Made by a program: the position numbers and the translations under genes
The notes under the pieces: model-generated
Seen by the model: the letters and a program-made list of their open reading frames with translations, nothing else
Databases searched by the model: none
Told to the model about the DNA's origin: nothing
NCBI GenBank assembly: GCA_017993775.1
Contig: JAGOMA010000017.1
Span: 57,659 to 121,658, forward strand
DNA from: Chloroflexota bacterium
Lineage (GTDB): Bacteria; Chloroflexota; Anaerolineae; Promineifilales; Promineifilaceae
Length of the DNA stretch: 64,000 nucleotides
Reading direction: 5' to 3'
Shown: positions 54,101 through 62,509 of the stretch, piece after piece
Numbering within the stretch: the first letter of the stretch is position 1
Layout: each line of letters opens with the position of its first letter

Positions 54101-54512
54101 CATCGCCGACGCGGGCGGCACGCTGCTGAATGTGACGGCCCGGCCGTATACTCAGGACGATCTGGCCGCCGCCACGCGCATCCACGACCTGCCGCGCCGC
54201 GAGAATGTGACCCTGCTGATTGATTACAAACAAAATGGGGTGGGCGGCGACACGCCGGCCGGCAGCTTGCCACACCCGGAGTTCCGGCTGGTGAAGGGGC
54301 GAGAGTATAGGTATGCGTTCCGGTTACGGCCGTTCCGCGCCGGTGACGAGGTAGCCCGCGACGTGGCTTTTGGCCTGCCCACCATTCCTGCCGAGCCGGT
54401 GGTAATGCAGAAGAAGGTGGGGTGGGAAACGGCCGTGCTGGCCGCCGGAGTTTTGGCCGGCGGAATCCTCGCCTGGCGTTTTTGGCAGAAGAGCAGAGCC
54501 GGAAAAGACTAA
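51186..54512 (+). CDS. lacZ: GH2 beta-galactosidase with C-terminal membrane helix
   Basis: An 1108-residue LacZ-type enzyme. It has a jelly-roll N-terminus (VPSNWEMQGYGAPVY; FGGVSSACLVWVNGQQVGYSQDS), Ig-like domains, a TIM barrel with acid/base E471 (WSLGNESS) and nucleophile E552 (VICEYAHAMGNS), and a C-terminal beta-sandwich (LGRGPQETMWDR). The last about 30 residues (TAVLAAGVLAGGILAWRFWQKSRAGKD) form a membrane helix with a basic tail, which LacZ normally lacks. No signal peptide is present, so the enzyme would be anchored on the cytoplasmic face. The start ATG 51186 follows AAGGAAG. A GATTGGACC/GGTCCAATC palindrome near 53691-53723 and a CCAATCTCC repeat (about 52092) are translated in frame. 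Confidence 0.92.
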   Translation: MSENADRPGLQSLISNLNPMNNQHLYQNARIFGLNKEPGRCTSASFPDPMAALSGRSPYELSLDGDWRFHWAAKPAERPSTFHLPTCDDSAWDAIPVPSNWEMQGYGAPVYAPAHMPKSLRQADMPNIDPDNNPVGSYRRTFTVPENWAGREIILHFGGVSSACLVWVNGQQVGYSQDSMLPAEFRITPYVQSGENLLAVLVYRWSDGSYLENQDMWFLSGIFRRVKLLAVPPAHIRDFAVHTDLDENYRDAVLRIEATVRDLMGEKRPFSLLAQLFDAHTQLVAEFSQSGSPSPGAETTITLQSPIANPQKWTAETPHLYHLLLTLQDESGQIVEVRHTRIGFRQVAIRDRQLWVNGRAILLKGVNRHDFDPVTGHTMTLDRLRQDLLTMKRFNINAVRTSHYTDDERFYDLCDELGLYVMDEANIETHGYRDAMRGDMQWLPAMQDRVERMIARDKNHPCVIIWSLGNESSSDDKFRRLTERVHELDGRPVHYEQDYTGEYVDIFSTMYPTAKQWTAVAEGGGYTARTAALTWEKVGGPLTADKPLVICEYAHAMGNSVGSLQKYMDVFEKYPQCIGGFIWDFADQAILRHDENGRPLWHIGGDLGDEYDFAMFGCNGLFFADRTPHPSAWQVKKVYQPVALEAVDLAAGRLRIANKNIFTDLSGLRLRWQVTEDGEIVQSGELAAPDCASGTAVSLTIPYTLPTAKPGREYHLLVECVLAADAPWAAAGHVVAWEQLALPVKVAVPRLASPGEMRPLDVMETAVSVTISGKGFALTFNRQTGALTEFLTPGLSLLAGPLVPNLWRVPIDNDVAPLVLDSRAKYLGYARQPWRRLDQSPKLVQSFHVIHPVPAVVQITASWQEKHGRSLLTAVYTVYGSGDVVVECRFTPAIDMVRFGMMVDVPGRLNRLTWLGRGPQETMWDRQTGAAVGRYALPVEEAIHHYARPQENGNRSDVRWATLTNAAGDGLLIADAGGTLLNVTARPYTQDDLAAATRIHDLPRRENVTLLIDYKQNGVGGDTPAGSLPHPEFRLVKGREYRYAFRLRPFRAGDEVARDVAFGLPTIPAEPVVMQKKVGWETAVLAAGVLAGGILAWRFWQKSRAGKD
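53691..53723 (+). repeat. TTGGACCAATC palindromic repeat inside the beta-galactosidase gene
   Basis: AGATTGGACCAATC and AATTGGTCCAATCT separated by five bases, one mismatch from the intergenic copy at 13332-13364. It is translated in frame as part of a loop (LDQSPKLVQS), so an intergenic hairpin element has entered a coding sequence. Confidence 0.75.
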
Positions 54513-54559
54513 AGCATTGGCCAGACTGGACCAACGCGATCATTGCACTTTTAAGAAAT

Positions 54560-54622
54560 GGGACGCGGATTATCACGGATGCGACGGATAAACGTGGATA
54601 TAGATGGTTTTATCCGCGTCCT
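54560..54622. terminator. GGGACGCGGAT inverted repeat between convergent genes
   Basis: GGACGCGGATAAA-type arms (54560-54571 and 54611-54622) bracket a 40-bp segment containing GGATGCGACGGATAAACGTGG. A single arm (AGGACGCGGAT) recurs at 55106-55116 upstream of arsC. Probably terminates lacZ and arsC. Confidence 0.5.
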
Positions 54623-54655
54623 ATTCACCTTCATGCAGTTGGCGGTTTGTGGCTG

Positions 54656-55078
54656 TTAGCCGTTGAAGGTTTCCAGATAGGGCAGCACTTGCGCCCGGAT
54701 GTCGTCGCGGACCTGGCGGAAGACGGCCGTTTTCTCCTCTTCCGTGCCGGTGGCTTTGGCAGGGTCGGGGAAGCTAATGTGGGTGACGCGGCCCTGGCCC
54801 AGCCAGAGGGGGCAGTTTTCGGCGGCGTCGTCGCAGACGGTGATGACCAGGTCGAGCGGCGTTTGGCGGAATTCGTCGGCCGTTTTGGACGTGTGGCCGC
54901 TGATGTCGATGCCCAGTTCGGCCAGGGTGGCGATGGCCAGGGGGTGGACGTAGCCCGAAGGCTGCGTGCCGGCGGACACGGCTTCCCAGGCATCGCCCAG
55001 GAAATGGTTGGTCAGCCCTTCGGCCATGTGGCTGCGGCAGGAGTTGCCGGTGCAGAGGAAGAGGACGCGTTTTTTCAT
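54656..55078 (-). CDS. arsC: Arsenate reductase, thioredoxin-coupled low-molecular-weight phosphatase type
   Basis: A 140-residue enzyme of the low-molecular-weight phosphotyrosine-phosphatase fold. The phosphate loop is LCTGNSCRS with C9 and R15. The two further redox cysteines C82 and C89 (TVCDDAAENCP) match the C10/C82/C89 set of thioredoxin-coupled ArsC, so arsenate reduction rather than protein dephosphorylation is likely. No arsR or arsB is beside it, although an ArsB-like transporter lies at 43-45 kb. Confidence 0.92.
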   Translation of the reverse strand: MKKRVLFLCTGNSCRSHMAEGLTNHFLGDAWEAVSAGTQPSGYVHPLAIATLAELGIDISGHTSKTADEFRQTPLDLVITVCDDAAENCPLWLGQGRVTHISFPDPAKATGTEEEKTAVFRQVRDDIRAQVLPYLETFNG

Positions 55079-55203
55079 GAGGTAGTTTCTCCGGAATTAA
55101 AAATAGGACGCGGATTTTTGCAGATGCGGCGGATTTGTAATTGGGGGAATGATACGTTGATTGGGGGAGGCTGGGCAAGGAGGGGACGGTTAAGGTTTTG
55201 TTA
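55079..55203. other. Intergenic region upstream of arsC
   Basis: No ORF is supported. It contains one arm of the GGACGCGGAT repeat and leads into the tandem hairpin array, separated by one ACGGCCGT copy. Confidence 0.4.
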
Positions 55204-55560
55204 ACGGCCGTTTAAAGCTGAAAAGGACAGCCAGGCTGTCTTAGTTGATATTCACTGTTTAAAGCTGAAAAGGACAGCCCACAAGCTGTCCTTTTTAAGT
55301 TCTACTGTTTAAAGCTGAAAAGGACAGCCCACAAGCTGTCCTTTTTGATTCCCACTGTTTAAAGCTGAAAAGGACAGCCCACAAGCTGTCCTTTTTGATT
55401 CCCACTGTTTAAAGCTGAAAAGGACAGCCCACAAGCTGTCCTTTTTGATTTCCACTGTTTAAAGCTGAAAAGGACAGCCCACAAGCTGTCCTTTTTGATT
55501 TCCACTGTTTAAAGCTGAAAAGGACAGCCCACAAGCTGTCCTTTTCAATTCCCACTATTT
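55204..55560. repeat. Tandem array of 50-bp hairpin repeats
   Basis: Six nearly identical 50-bp units start at 55254, 55304, 55354, 55404, 55454 and 55504, each opening ACTGTTTAAAGCTG. A diverged unit precedes them, joined to an ACGGCCGT copy, and a vestige follows at 55554. Every unit contains AAAAGGACAGC and GCTGTCCTTTT, a terminator-like hairpin able to act on either strand. The array is not CRISPR, because the whole unit including the spacing is repeated. It lies between the arsC start and the EamA gene. Confidence 0.9.
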
Positions 55561-55746
55561 CCCACTGAACCGCGCATTTCAGCACAAGTCACTTAGAATG
55601 ATAGGGGATTTAGCCTGGATGATCTAGGGAAAGATTAGCCGAAAAACGGCCGTTTCTCTTTAGATAGTGTGCCCTAAACACCAGCAAGATCGACATGCAA
55701 ACTGGCTGGCTTGTGGTAAAACTGCGCCTGAGAGGAGAATTTATCT
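55561..55746. other. Leader of the EamA exporter gene
   Basis: Contains the vestigial end of the array, one ACGGCCGT copy near 55645 and a ribosome site AGGAG before the EamA start. No ORF recognised. Confidence 0.4.
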
Positions 55747-56667
55747 ATGTGGAACCGTTTTTCTCCGCACACGCGGGCAGTCTTGCAGGCTTTGTTGGTG
55801 ACGTTTCTTTGGTCAACTTCCTGGGTGCTGATCAAAATTGGGCTGGCGGATATTCCGGCGCTGACGTTTGCCGGTTTGCGGTATGTGCTGGCGTTTTTGG
55901 TGCTGATTCCCCTGTATCTGCGCACGGCGCAGGCCACGCCGCTGCGGGCGTTGACGCGGCGCGATTGGCTGGCGCTGGCGGCGCTGGGGCTGGTGTATTA
56001 CACCATCACCCAGGGGACGCAGTTTTTGGGGCTGGTGTATTTACCGGCGATTACGTTTAGCTTGCTGCTGAATGCCACGGCCGTGGTGACGGCCGTTTTA
56101 GGCGTGCTGTTTCTGGCGGAACGGCCGTCTGGGCGGCAGTGGGTGGGCGTGGCGGTTTTTATGGGCGGCGTGCTGGTGTATTTTTTGCCCAAGCAAATTC
56201 CGGCCGGGCAGGCGATTGGTTATGTGGTGGCGACGATTACCGTGCTGGCCAATTCCTTTTCTGGCATTTTAGGCCGGGCGGTGAACCGGCAAAATCGGCT
56301 GCATCCGCTGACGGTGACGCTGGTGAGTATGGGCATTGGCAGTCTGCTGCTGCTGGGGTTGGGGCTGGCGACGGAGCCATGGCCGGCGTTGACCTGGCAA
56401 AGTTGGCTGTTGATATTATTTTTGGCGGTGGTAAATACGGCCGTGGCTTTTACGCTTTGGAACCATACCCAGCGCACATTGTCGGCAATGGAGTCTAGCA
56501 TCATCAATAACACGATGCTCATTCAAATTACACTGCTGGCGTGGTTGTTCTTGGGGGAAACGCTAACCTGGGTAGACGCCGCCGGTTTGGCGCTGGCGGC
56601 CATTGGCGTGTTGATGGTGCAATTTGAATGGCCGACAAGCCGCAAATCCAAAGCCGATCGTGGGTAG
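55747..56667 (+). CDS. EamA-family (DMT) exporter
   Basis: A 306-residue protein of ten membrane helices made of two EamA repeats (residues about 12-145 and 160-290: LVTFLWSTSWVLIKIGLADIPALTFAGLRY and WNHTQRTLSAMESSIINNTMLIQ, the usual conserved parts). It exports or exchanges metabolites; the substrate is unknown. AGGAG lies nine bases before ATG 55747. Four ACGGCCGT copies occur, two of them only about 14 bp apart around residues 115-120. It converges on the hybrid kinase gene with only nine bp between stops. Confidence 0.87.
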   Translation: MWNRFSPHTRAVLQALLVTFLWSTSWVLIKIGLADIPALTFAGLRYVLAFLVLIPLYLRTAQATPLRALTRRDWLALAALGLVYYTITQGTQFLGLVYLPAITFSLLLNATAVVTAVLGVLFLAERPSGRQWVGVAVFMGGVLVYFLPKQIPAGQAIGYVVATITVLANSFSGILGRAVNRQNRLHPLTVTLVSMGIGSLLLLGLGLATEPWPALTWQSWLLILFLAVVNTAVAFTLWNHTQRTLSAMESSIINNTMLIQITLLAWLFLGETLTWVDAAGLALAAIGVLMVQFEWPTSRKSKADRG

Positions 56668-56676
56668 GTTTGGCGC

Positions 56677-58419
56677 TTACAAATCTTGCTGCCTGGGCAG
56701 GCGGATAAAGAATGTGCTGCCGGGGCAGTTTACCTCGTCCAGGCCATCGCTCTCGACCCAGATTTCGCCTTTGTGGGCGTGGACAATGCCTCGGGCGATG
56801 GCTAAACCCAGGCCAGGGCCGCCGCCTTTAAATTTGGTTTTGCCGGTAGAATGCAGGTCCACCCGGCCGATCTGGTAAAATTTTGCGAAGATAAATTCGT
56901 GTTTGTCCGGGGCGATGCCGATGCCGGTGTCGCGGATGCTAATTTCTATGGTGTGGGGGGTGGGGGTACGGCCGTTAACCGTAATGCCGCCGCCGTCCGG
57001 GGTGTATTTAATCGCGTTTACCAAAAGCTGGGTAAAAACCTTGTACAACGCTTCCGCATCCCCTTCAATGGAATTTAAGGCGAACAATCCGTCTAACAGG
57101 CTCATTTCGAGGCGTCGGTTGGCCAAATCCTGGGCCATTTCTTGTTTTAGCTGCTGCCACAGAGCGGCCAGAGAAACGGATTGGAATACCAGGTTCAGGT
57201 CGGCGTTGTCGATTTTGGCGATGTCCATCATGCTGTCTACGATTTCAGTTAAACGTTGAGCGCCCCGGTCGATGCCGTTGACGATGCGTGCCAGGTGTTC
57301 GTTTTCCATAATCAGGCTTTGTTCATTGAGGATTTGGGAATACCCTTTGAGTAAGGCGATGGGGGTGTAAAGCTCGTGCGAGGCGACGTTGATGAAGTCT
57401 GATTTGGCCTGATCCATCTGGATAAGTTGGGCGTAGGCTTCTTGCAGGGCGGCTGTGCGCCGGGTTACTTCTTGTTCCAGGTGATGATTGAAGCGGGCTA
57501 AACGGCCGTACAACTGCGCATTTTGCAAGGCAATCGACAACTGATCGGCCATCATGCGCAAAACAATGCGGTCTTCCTGATCAAACGCGTCCACTTTGTC
57601 ATCTTGCACATCAAGCACGCCCACCAGCGTCTCGCCTACTTGTAGGGGAATGGCAAATTCAGAGCGCGTCAGGGGCACGGTTTCGCTGAAAAGAAAATTA
57701 GCGTCTGATCGCACATCGTTGGTCAGGTGGACGGTGCGACTGCGCCAGGTATGGGCAATGATGCTTTGTGATGCGTTGAGTGATAATTCGCTGGGATTGA
57801 TTTGGTTGGCGTTAAAATCGCGGCCGGCCAGGGCTTGCAGGACCAGGGTGTCGGTGCGAGGGTTTTTGACCCAAATGGTGACGCAGTAATATAGGAATCG
57901 AGATTGAATCAGGCGCGTTGCTCTGGATGTTAGCTCATCCATGTCTAAAATGGATGTGATTTGTTGGCTGAGTTTGCTGCTGGTTTCCAGATAATTGGCC
58001 TGCTGCTGGTAACGGCGCGTGAGGGTCTGGTTTTTCAGATGAATGGAGATGCGGGCGATCAGTTCGCGGTTGTTCAGCGGTTTGGTAATGTAATCGACCG
58101 CGCCGGATTCCAGGCCTTTGATTTTGTCTTGGGTGTTGGACAGGGCGGTCATGAAAATGACGGGGATTTCGGTGGTGAGCGGATTTTGTTTGAGCGCTTT
58201 GCAGACCTCAAACCCGCTCATTTCAGGCATCATGACGTCTAGTAAAATGAGGTTGGGTAGGGATTCAGCCGCCACGGAGAGGGCGGCAGTACCGTTTACC
58301 GCCGTTAGTACGCGGAATCCCATATGGGTCAGGTATAACGAAACAATGGTCAGATTTGATGGAATATCATCAACTGCCAAAATAGTGAACTGGGAAAAAT
58401 CAAGTTCAAGCGGGTCCAT
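56677..58419 (-). CDS. Hybrid histidine kinase with N-terminal receiver
   Basis: A 580-residue signalling protein. The N-terminal response-regulator receiver domain has acidic pair D17/D18, phospho-acceptor D61 in LILLDVMMPEMSGFE and KPLNN near residue 112. A GAF domain (about 155-310), a HisKA domain with H348 (VASHELYTP) and a HATPase domain (VNAIKYTPDGGG; DTGIGIAPDKHE; GLGLAIARG) follow. The receiver-first order suggests the kinase is controlled by another kinase. The H-box has Tyr where Lys/Arg is usual. ATG 58419 has AAGG upstream; the frame to 58560 has no site. It lies beside phoU. Confidence 0.9.
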   Translation of the reverse strand: MDPLELDFSQFTILAVDDIPSNLTIVSLYLTHMGFRVLTAVNGTAALSVAAESLPNLILLDVMMPEMSGFEVCKALKQNPLTTEIPVIFMTALSNTQDKIKGLESGAVDYITKPLNNRELIARISIHLKNQTLTRRYQQQANYLETSSKLSQQITSILDMDELTSRATRLIQSRFLYYCVTIWVKNPRTDTLVLQALAGRDFNANQINPSELSLNASQSIIAHTWRSRTVHLTNDVRSDANFLFSETVPLTRSEFAIPLQVGETLVGVLDVQDDKVDAFDQEDRIVLRMMADQLSIALQNAQLYGRLARFNHHLEQEVTRRTAALQEAYAQLIQMDQAKSDFINVASHELYTPIALLKGYSQILNEQSLIMENEHLARIVNGIDRGAQRLTEIVDSMMDIAKIDNADLNLVFQSVSLAALWQQLKQEMAQDLANRRLEMSLLDGLFALNSIEGDAEALYKVFTQLLVNAIKYTPDGGGITVNGRTPTPHTIEISIRDTGIGIAPDKHEFIFAKFYQIGRVDLHSTGKTKFKGGGPGLGLAIARGIVHAHKGEIWVESDGLDEVNCPGSTFFIRLPRQQDL

Positions 58420-58558
58420 AGCGCTTGCCTTCTGCTTGCGGGTAGGATGAGGGCTTAATACGAAGTTCATGCATGCAAGATGCAGCCCACAATAAACCTG
58501 ATTATACATCAATACATTGCTGACTGAAGTTTGATCTGATATTGAAGTGTTGAAACGC

Positions 58559-58595
58559 AAAAATCCGGGTTCGGGTCAACCGAATCCGGATTTTT
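58559..58595. terminator. Terminator after phoU
   Basis: AAAAATCCGGGTTCGG / CCGAATCCGGATTTTT (one mismatch) with a GTCAA loop and T-runs on both sides. It closes the pst-phoU operon and can also serve as insulation for the kinase gene. Confidence 0.85.
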
Positions 58596-58621
58596 GGCGA
58601 GGCAGGTATGAGGGGCGGGTG

Positions 58622-59311
58622 TCAGGGAATTACGGCCGTTTCCGCTTGATATCCGCTGTCCATTTCCACATACTTGCCGTCGGCCTTGTACACCACCCAT
58701 TCACAAATATTGATCACCCGGTCGGCGGCCCGCTCCAGATTGTGTACTGCCCATTGTAGCAGGTTGGCCTGTTCATACGTGGCCTGTCTGGCCGTTACAC
58801 TGAGCGCCAAATCATAAGAAATCTGGCTGTACAACCCATCAACCGCGTCATCTTGCAGCGGGATGTGGCGGGCGGCGGTGGCGTCGTTGGTCGTGAACGC
58901 TTCCACTGCCTGGCGCAGCATGTTGGCGGCAATTTCAGCCATTTCTGGGATCAGGCCGACGATTGCTGTGGGTAAAACGGCCGTATCCAACTGTAAGCTA
59001 ATTTTGCCAATTCCTTTGACATAATCATGGATGCGCTCCAATTCACCGGCAATTTCTAGCGTCGCCGCCAGGGAGCGCATATCCGGGCCAGTAGGCTGCT
59101 GTGTGGCGATGAGCGTAAAACAACCCATCATGATCTCAATGCGCTGCTGGTTTACCCACTCATCCAGGTCGATCATCTCTCTGGAAATGCGCAAATCGCG
59201 CGTTTTTAGGGCCACGGCCGATTTTATAATGCCTTCTTCCACCGCGCTGCCCAGGCGTAATATCTTTGTATCGAGTATCTTCAATTCACGAGCGAACGAT
59301 TCTCTGGTCAT
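58622..59311 (-). CDS. phoU: Phosphate signalling protein PhoU
   Basis: A 229-residue PhoU with the two three-helix bundles (family motifs LRLGSAVEEGIIKSAVALKTRD and IHDYVKGIGKISLQL; ERAADRVINICEWVVY). PhoU links the Pst transporter to PhoR/PhoB-type sensing. It is the last gene of the pst operon (167 bp after pstB), which supports the identification. The gap carries one ACGGCCGT copy. No phoR/phoB pair is in the window, though a hybrid kinase follows. Confidence 0.93.
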   Translation of the reverse strand: MTRESFARELKILDTKILRLGSAVEEGIIKSAVALKTRDLRISREMIDLDEWVNQQRIEIMMGCFTLIATQQPTGPDMRSLAATLEIAGELERIHDYVKGIGKISLQLDTAVLPTAIVGLIPEMAEIAANMLRQAVEAFTTNDATAARHIPLQDDAVDGLYSQISYDLALSVTARQATYEQANLLQWAVHNLERAADRVINICEWVVYKADGKYVEMDSGYQAETAVIP

Positions 59312-59477
59312 GATTTTTTCTTCCCTAAGGAACGAGAACTGAATAATTTACACGTTTAGAGTGGACCAACCTCAGAAGACAGGTCCAATTTTACGCAGGT
59401 TAATTAATTTTTAAGCCTAAACGGCCGTTAAGCCACACGCCCAACTTCAGGCGAGAATACTCTGGACTGTTAGCCGA

Positions 59478-60269
59478 TCATCCGAAACGGCCGGTAATGT
59501 ACTGTTCCGTCAATTCATGTTTCGGGTTGGTGAAAATCTCATTCGTTTCATTAAATTCCACCAGATAACCGGCGCGGTCGGCATCCATATTGAAAAACGC
59601 CGTAAAGTCAGAGGCGCGCGCAGCCTGCTGCATGTTATGCGTCACAATAATGATGGTATATTTTTCTTTTAGCTCCTGGATCAGGTCTTCGATCTTCAGC
59701 GTAGCGACCGGATCCAGCGCCGAGGTTGGCTCATCCATCAGGATAATTTCGGGTTTTACGGCGATGGTTCGAGCGATGCACAATCGCTGCTGCTGCCCGC
59801 CAGACAGCGAAAAACCGCTCTCGGCTAATTTATCCCTGACTTCATCCCACAGGGCCGCCTGCCGCAAAGAGGCCTCGACCAGCTCGTCCATGTTGCCTTT
59901 ATAGCCGTTAATTCGCGCGCCCCAGGCCACATTCTCATAAATGCTCTTGGAAAATGGATTAGGTTTCTGAAAAACCATGCCAATTCGCCGCCGAATTTCT
60001 ACCGGATCGACATTTGGGGCGTAAATGTTGTTGCCGTGATAATGAATGGCGCCCTCCACGCGCGCGGTGGGAACCAGATCGTTCATGCGATTGAACGAGC
60101 GCAGGACCGTGCTTTTGCCGCAGCCAGACGGCCCGATAAGGGCGGTGATGGCTTTTTGCGGAATTTGTAAGGAAACTTCTTTTACGGCCCGGAAACCGCC
60201 GTAATACACGCTCATCTTGTCCGCTTCGACGGCCAGACGTTTGTTTTGGGCATAAGAATTTAGGGTCAT
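59478..60269 (-). CDS. pstB: Phosphate ABC transporter ATP-binding protein PstB
   Basis: A 263-residue ATPase. Walker A is GPSGCGKST, the signature is [16 protein letters not shown] and Walker B is [13 protein letters not shown]. PstB-specific elements are FNRMNDLV and [23 protein letters not shown]. It powers phosphate import. ATG 60269 overlaps the PstA stop by four bases and has AAGGAG upstream. A longer ORF in this frame reaches 60962 but only mirrors PstA in another frame. Confidence 0.97.
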   Translation of the reverse strand: MTLNSYAQNKRLAVEADKMSVYYGGFRAVKEVSLQIPQKAITALIGPSGCGKSTVLRSFNRMNDLVPTARVEGAIHYHGNNIYAPNVDPVEIRRRIGMVFQKPNPFSKSIYENVAWGARINGYKGNMDELVEASLRQAALWDEVRDKLAESGFSLSGGQQQRLCIARTIAVKPEIILMDEPTSALDPVATLKIEDLIQELKEKYTIIIVTHNMQQAARASDFTAFFNMDADRAGYLVEFNETNEIFTNPKHELTEQYITGRFG

Positions 60270-62509
60270 GCTGCTCTCCTTGCGTAGCGATTGCGTAACA
60301 GTACGGCCGTTGCGTTCAAACTCAGCAGCAAAATGAGCAGAACAACAATAGCCGCGGCCGCCAGATTTTGGAATTCTGGCTGCGGCCGTGAAGTCCATTG
60401 GTAAATTTGCACCGGCAGGGTGGTGAATTTGGCGAACGGGCCGCCAGGGTCGGTGGTAATAAAGGTGGATGCGCCCACAACCACCAGCGGCGCAGTTTCG
60501 CCCAGGGCGCGAGAGATAGACAGGATGGTTCCGGTCAGGATGCCGGGCAGGGCGCTGGGCAGCACATGCGACCAGATGGTTTGCCACTGCGTGGCTCCCA
60601 GGGCCATGCCGCCCTGACGCAGAGAGTTGGGCACAGAGCGCAGCGCCTCTTGCCCGGAGATGATGATGATGGGCAGGATGAGCAGGGCCAGGGTAAGGCT
60701 GGCGGAAAGGATGGTACGGCCGTTTGCCGTTGCCCCCGCCTCCACAGCCCCAAAAGCCGTGCCGCTGGTAATTACCTCCAGGGCGCGCACAAACACCGCC
60801 AACCCCAACATGCCATAAATGATGGACGGCACCCCGGCCAGGTTGCTGATGTTGGTCTGAATGAGCCGATTGAGCCGGTTGTCGGTGGCGTACTCTTCCA
60901 GGTAGATGGCCGCGCCGACGCCCAACGGAAAGGAGACCAGCGCCGTAATAGCCACCACCCACAGCGAACCGAGAACGGCCGTGCGTACCCCGGCCAATTC
61001 GGGCGTGCTAGACTGCGGGCTGCGCAGAAAAGTCGTACTCACCCACGACGTGAACTGAAGGCTGGCCGCAGGATATTTCTCCAAGGCTTCCTGCTCGATG
61101 GCCGCCCGGCGTAAGAGGGAGGGAACCAGTTTCCAAACCGCCACAATGTTGGGTTCGGTCACGTTTTCGTTCAGGAGATGCAGAACAGTGTCTTTTGTGC
61201 GCGGGGGCAGGGTGCAGCCCGCGTAAGGCGTCGCGCCATCGCACGCTTCCGCCCACTGCTCCTGGCTAAAAAAGACGAGCTGGTCGGCAAAAAAGCGCTG
61301 CTCGCTTTCTATGCGCCGCCCTAAACCGAGGGAGATATTGTCCGCCAGAATCGAAACCAGGGTGGTTTGGGGCAGTTCTTCCAGGGCAATGGGGAACACG
61401 GTTTCGACAAAGAAATCGAGTGTGCCGCTGTTCGTGCCCGGAATAAATCGTTTGATGGGTTGATCGGGCCAATTGGGGTTCACGTCGGACCACTTTTCGG
61501 CCGTGGTGAAAATGAGCCGCAACTCATCGGTGGAAACGGCCGTCAGGAAATCGTTCTGCGCGCTGACCACAATCGCCAGCGCGTCTGTGCCCACGGTAAA
61601 TTCCAGCGGCAGCCGCCCGATTTTGCGGCAGGCGGCAAATTCATTCTGGTTCATTGGCCGGCTGCCGGCGGCGATGTCGGTCGCGCCGTCCACACAAAAC
61701 GCCCGATACCCGGCCGTGCTGCCCATGCTCTCGTCGCTGGTATTACCCACAAAACCATCAGCTTGGATGCGCTCCAGCATACGCTGCGTCAGCGGATAAA
61801 CGGTAGAACTTCCGGCAATGGACAGGCTGCCGCCCACGCCTTCCGGGTTAATAGCGGCCCATTGACCGGCCGGTAAATCCAGGTCGTTTGCCTGTTTCCA
61901 GGTTTGCTGCGCCTGGGAAATGCGCCCGGCGCTGAGTGGGAAATAGCCCACATCGCTGATTTCTTCGTTGACGTGGGTGAGGTAGTAGTTGATGAAGACG
62001 TTGGCGGCCTGATTGGTTTCCAGAACCCGCGCGTCGCTGTAGAGGAATAACGGCCGTGCCAGCGGATACATCCCATCCTCCACATTGGCAGCGTCCGGCA
62101 TAAGCCCATCCACGGCCAGCAGCTTCAAATTGTCGCTGCTTTGTTGGTAATAAGCGTAGCCAAAAAAGCCAATCGCGTAGGGATCGTTCATAATGCCAGC
62201 GGCCAGCTCGCGGTCATCTTCGCTAGACACCGTGTCCCGGTCGGCCAGCATGACCTTTTCTTGCTGCTCCACCACCAGGCGGGTCGGATCATTTTTGTAT
62301 TCCACCGCCGCCAGCCCAAACGCATCGTTGACGATGGTATAAAGCAGGGCGATCAGCGCCAGGATGCTCACAATCAACGACGCGCCCAGGAGGACATACC
62401 AAAACTGCCCCCGGCGGTGGCGTGCCTTGATCTGATGGTTTAATTTGGGACCGGTCGGATAGCCAAATTTAGGCTCCGGCGGGGTGTAGGCTGCGGATTC
62501 GTCGTTCAT
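60266..62509 (-). CDS. pstA: PstA permease with an inserted, circularly permuted PstS-type phosphate-binding domain
   Basis: A 747-residue protein, over twice normal PstA length. After one membrane helix (36-60), residues 94-192 match the C-terminal half of PstS ([19 protein letters not shown], then [18 protein letters not shown]). Residues 228-371 match the N-terminal half of PstS ([32 protein letters not shown], the phosphate-binding loops). The halves are therefore in swapped order. Residues 506-747 are the normal PstA permease, with the coupling-helix motif around [17 protein letters not shown]. Binding residues look intact. A separate PstS precedes it, so this is an extra built-in receptor. 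Overlaps PstC and PstB by four bases each. Confidence 0.92.
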   Translation of the reverse strand: MNDESAAYTPPEPKFGYPTGPKLNHQIKARHRRGQFWYVLLGASLIVSILALIALLYTIVNDAFGLAAVEYKNDPTRLVVEQQEKVMLADRDTVSSEDDRELAAGIMNDPYAIGFFGYAYYQQSSDNLKLLAVDGLMPDAANVEDGMYPLARPLFLYSDARVLETNQAANVFINYYLTHVNEEISDVGYFPLSAGRISQAQQTWKQANDLDLPAGQWAAINPEGVGGSLSIAGSSTVYPLTQRMLERIQADGFVGNTSDESMGSTAGYRAFCVDGATDIAAGSRPMNQNEFAACRKIGRLPLEFTVGTDALAIVVSAQNDFLTAVSTDELRLIFTTAEKWSDVNPNWPDQPIKRFIPGTNSGTLDFFVETVFPIALEELPQTTLVSILADNISLGLGRRIESEQRFFADQLVFFSQEQWAEACDGATPYAGCTLPPRTKDTVLHLLNENVTEPNIVAVWKLVPSLLRRAAIEQEALEKYPAASLQFTSWVSTTFLRSPQSSTPELAGVRTAVLGSLWVVAITALVSFPLGVGAAIYLEEYATDNRLNRLIQTNISNLAGVPSIIYGMLGLAVFVRALEVITSGTAFGAVEAGATANGRTILSASLTLALLILPIIIISGQEALRSVPNSLRQGGMALGATQWQTIWSHVLPSALPGILTGTILSISRALGETAPLVVVGASTFITTDPGGPFAKFTTLPVQIYQWTSRPQPEFQNLAAAAIVVLLILLLSLNATAVLLRNRYARRAA

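Noticed and set aside
55204..55560. CRISPR array
   Set aside because: The whole 50-bp unit is repeated, with no variable spacers, and no cas genes are in the window. It is a tandem hairpin repeat.
60270..60962. N-terminal extension of PstB
   Set aside because: It is an out-of-frame reading of the PstA coding region. PstB has its own ATG with a ribosome site at 60269.
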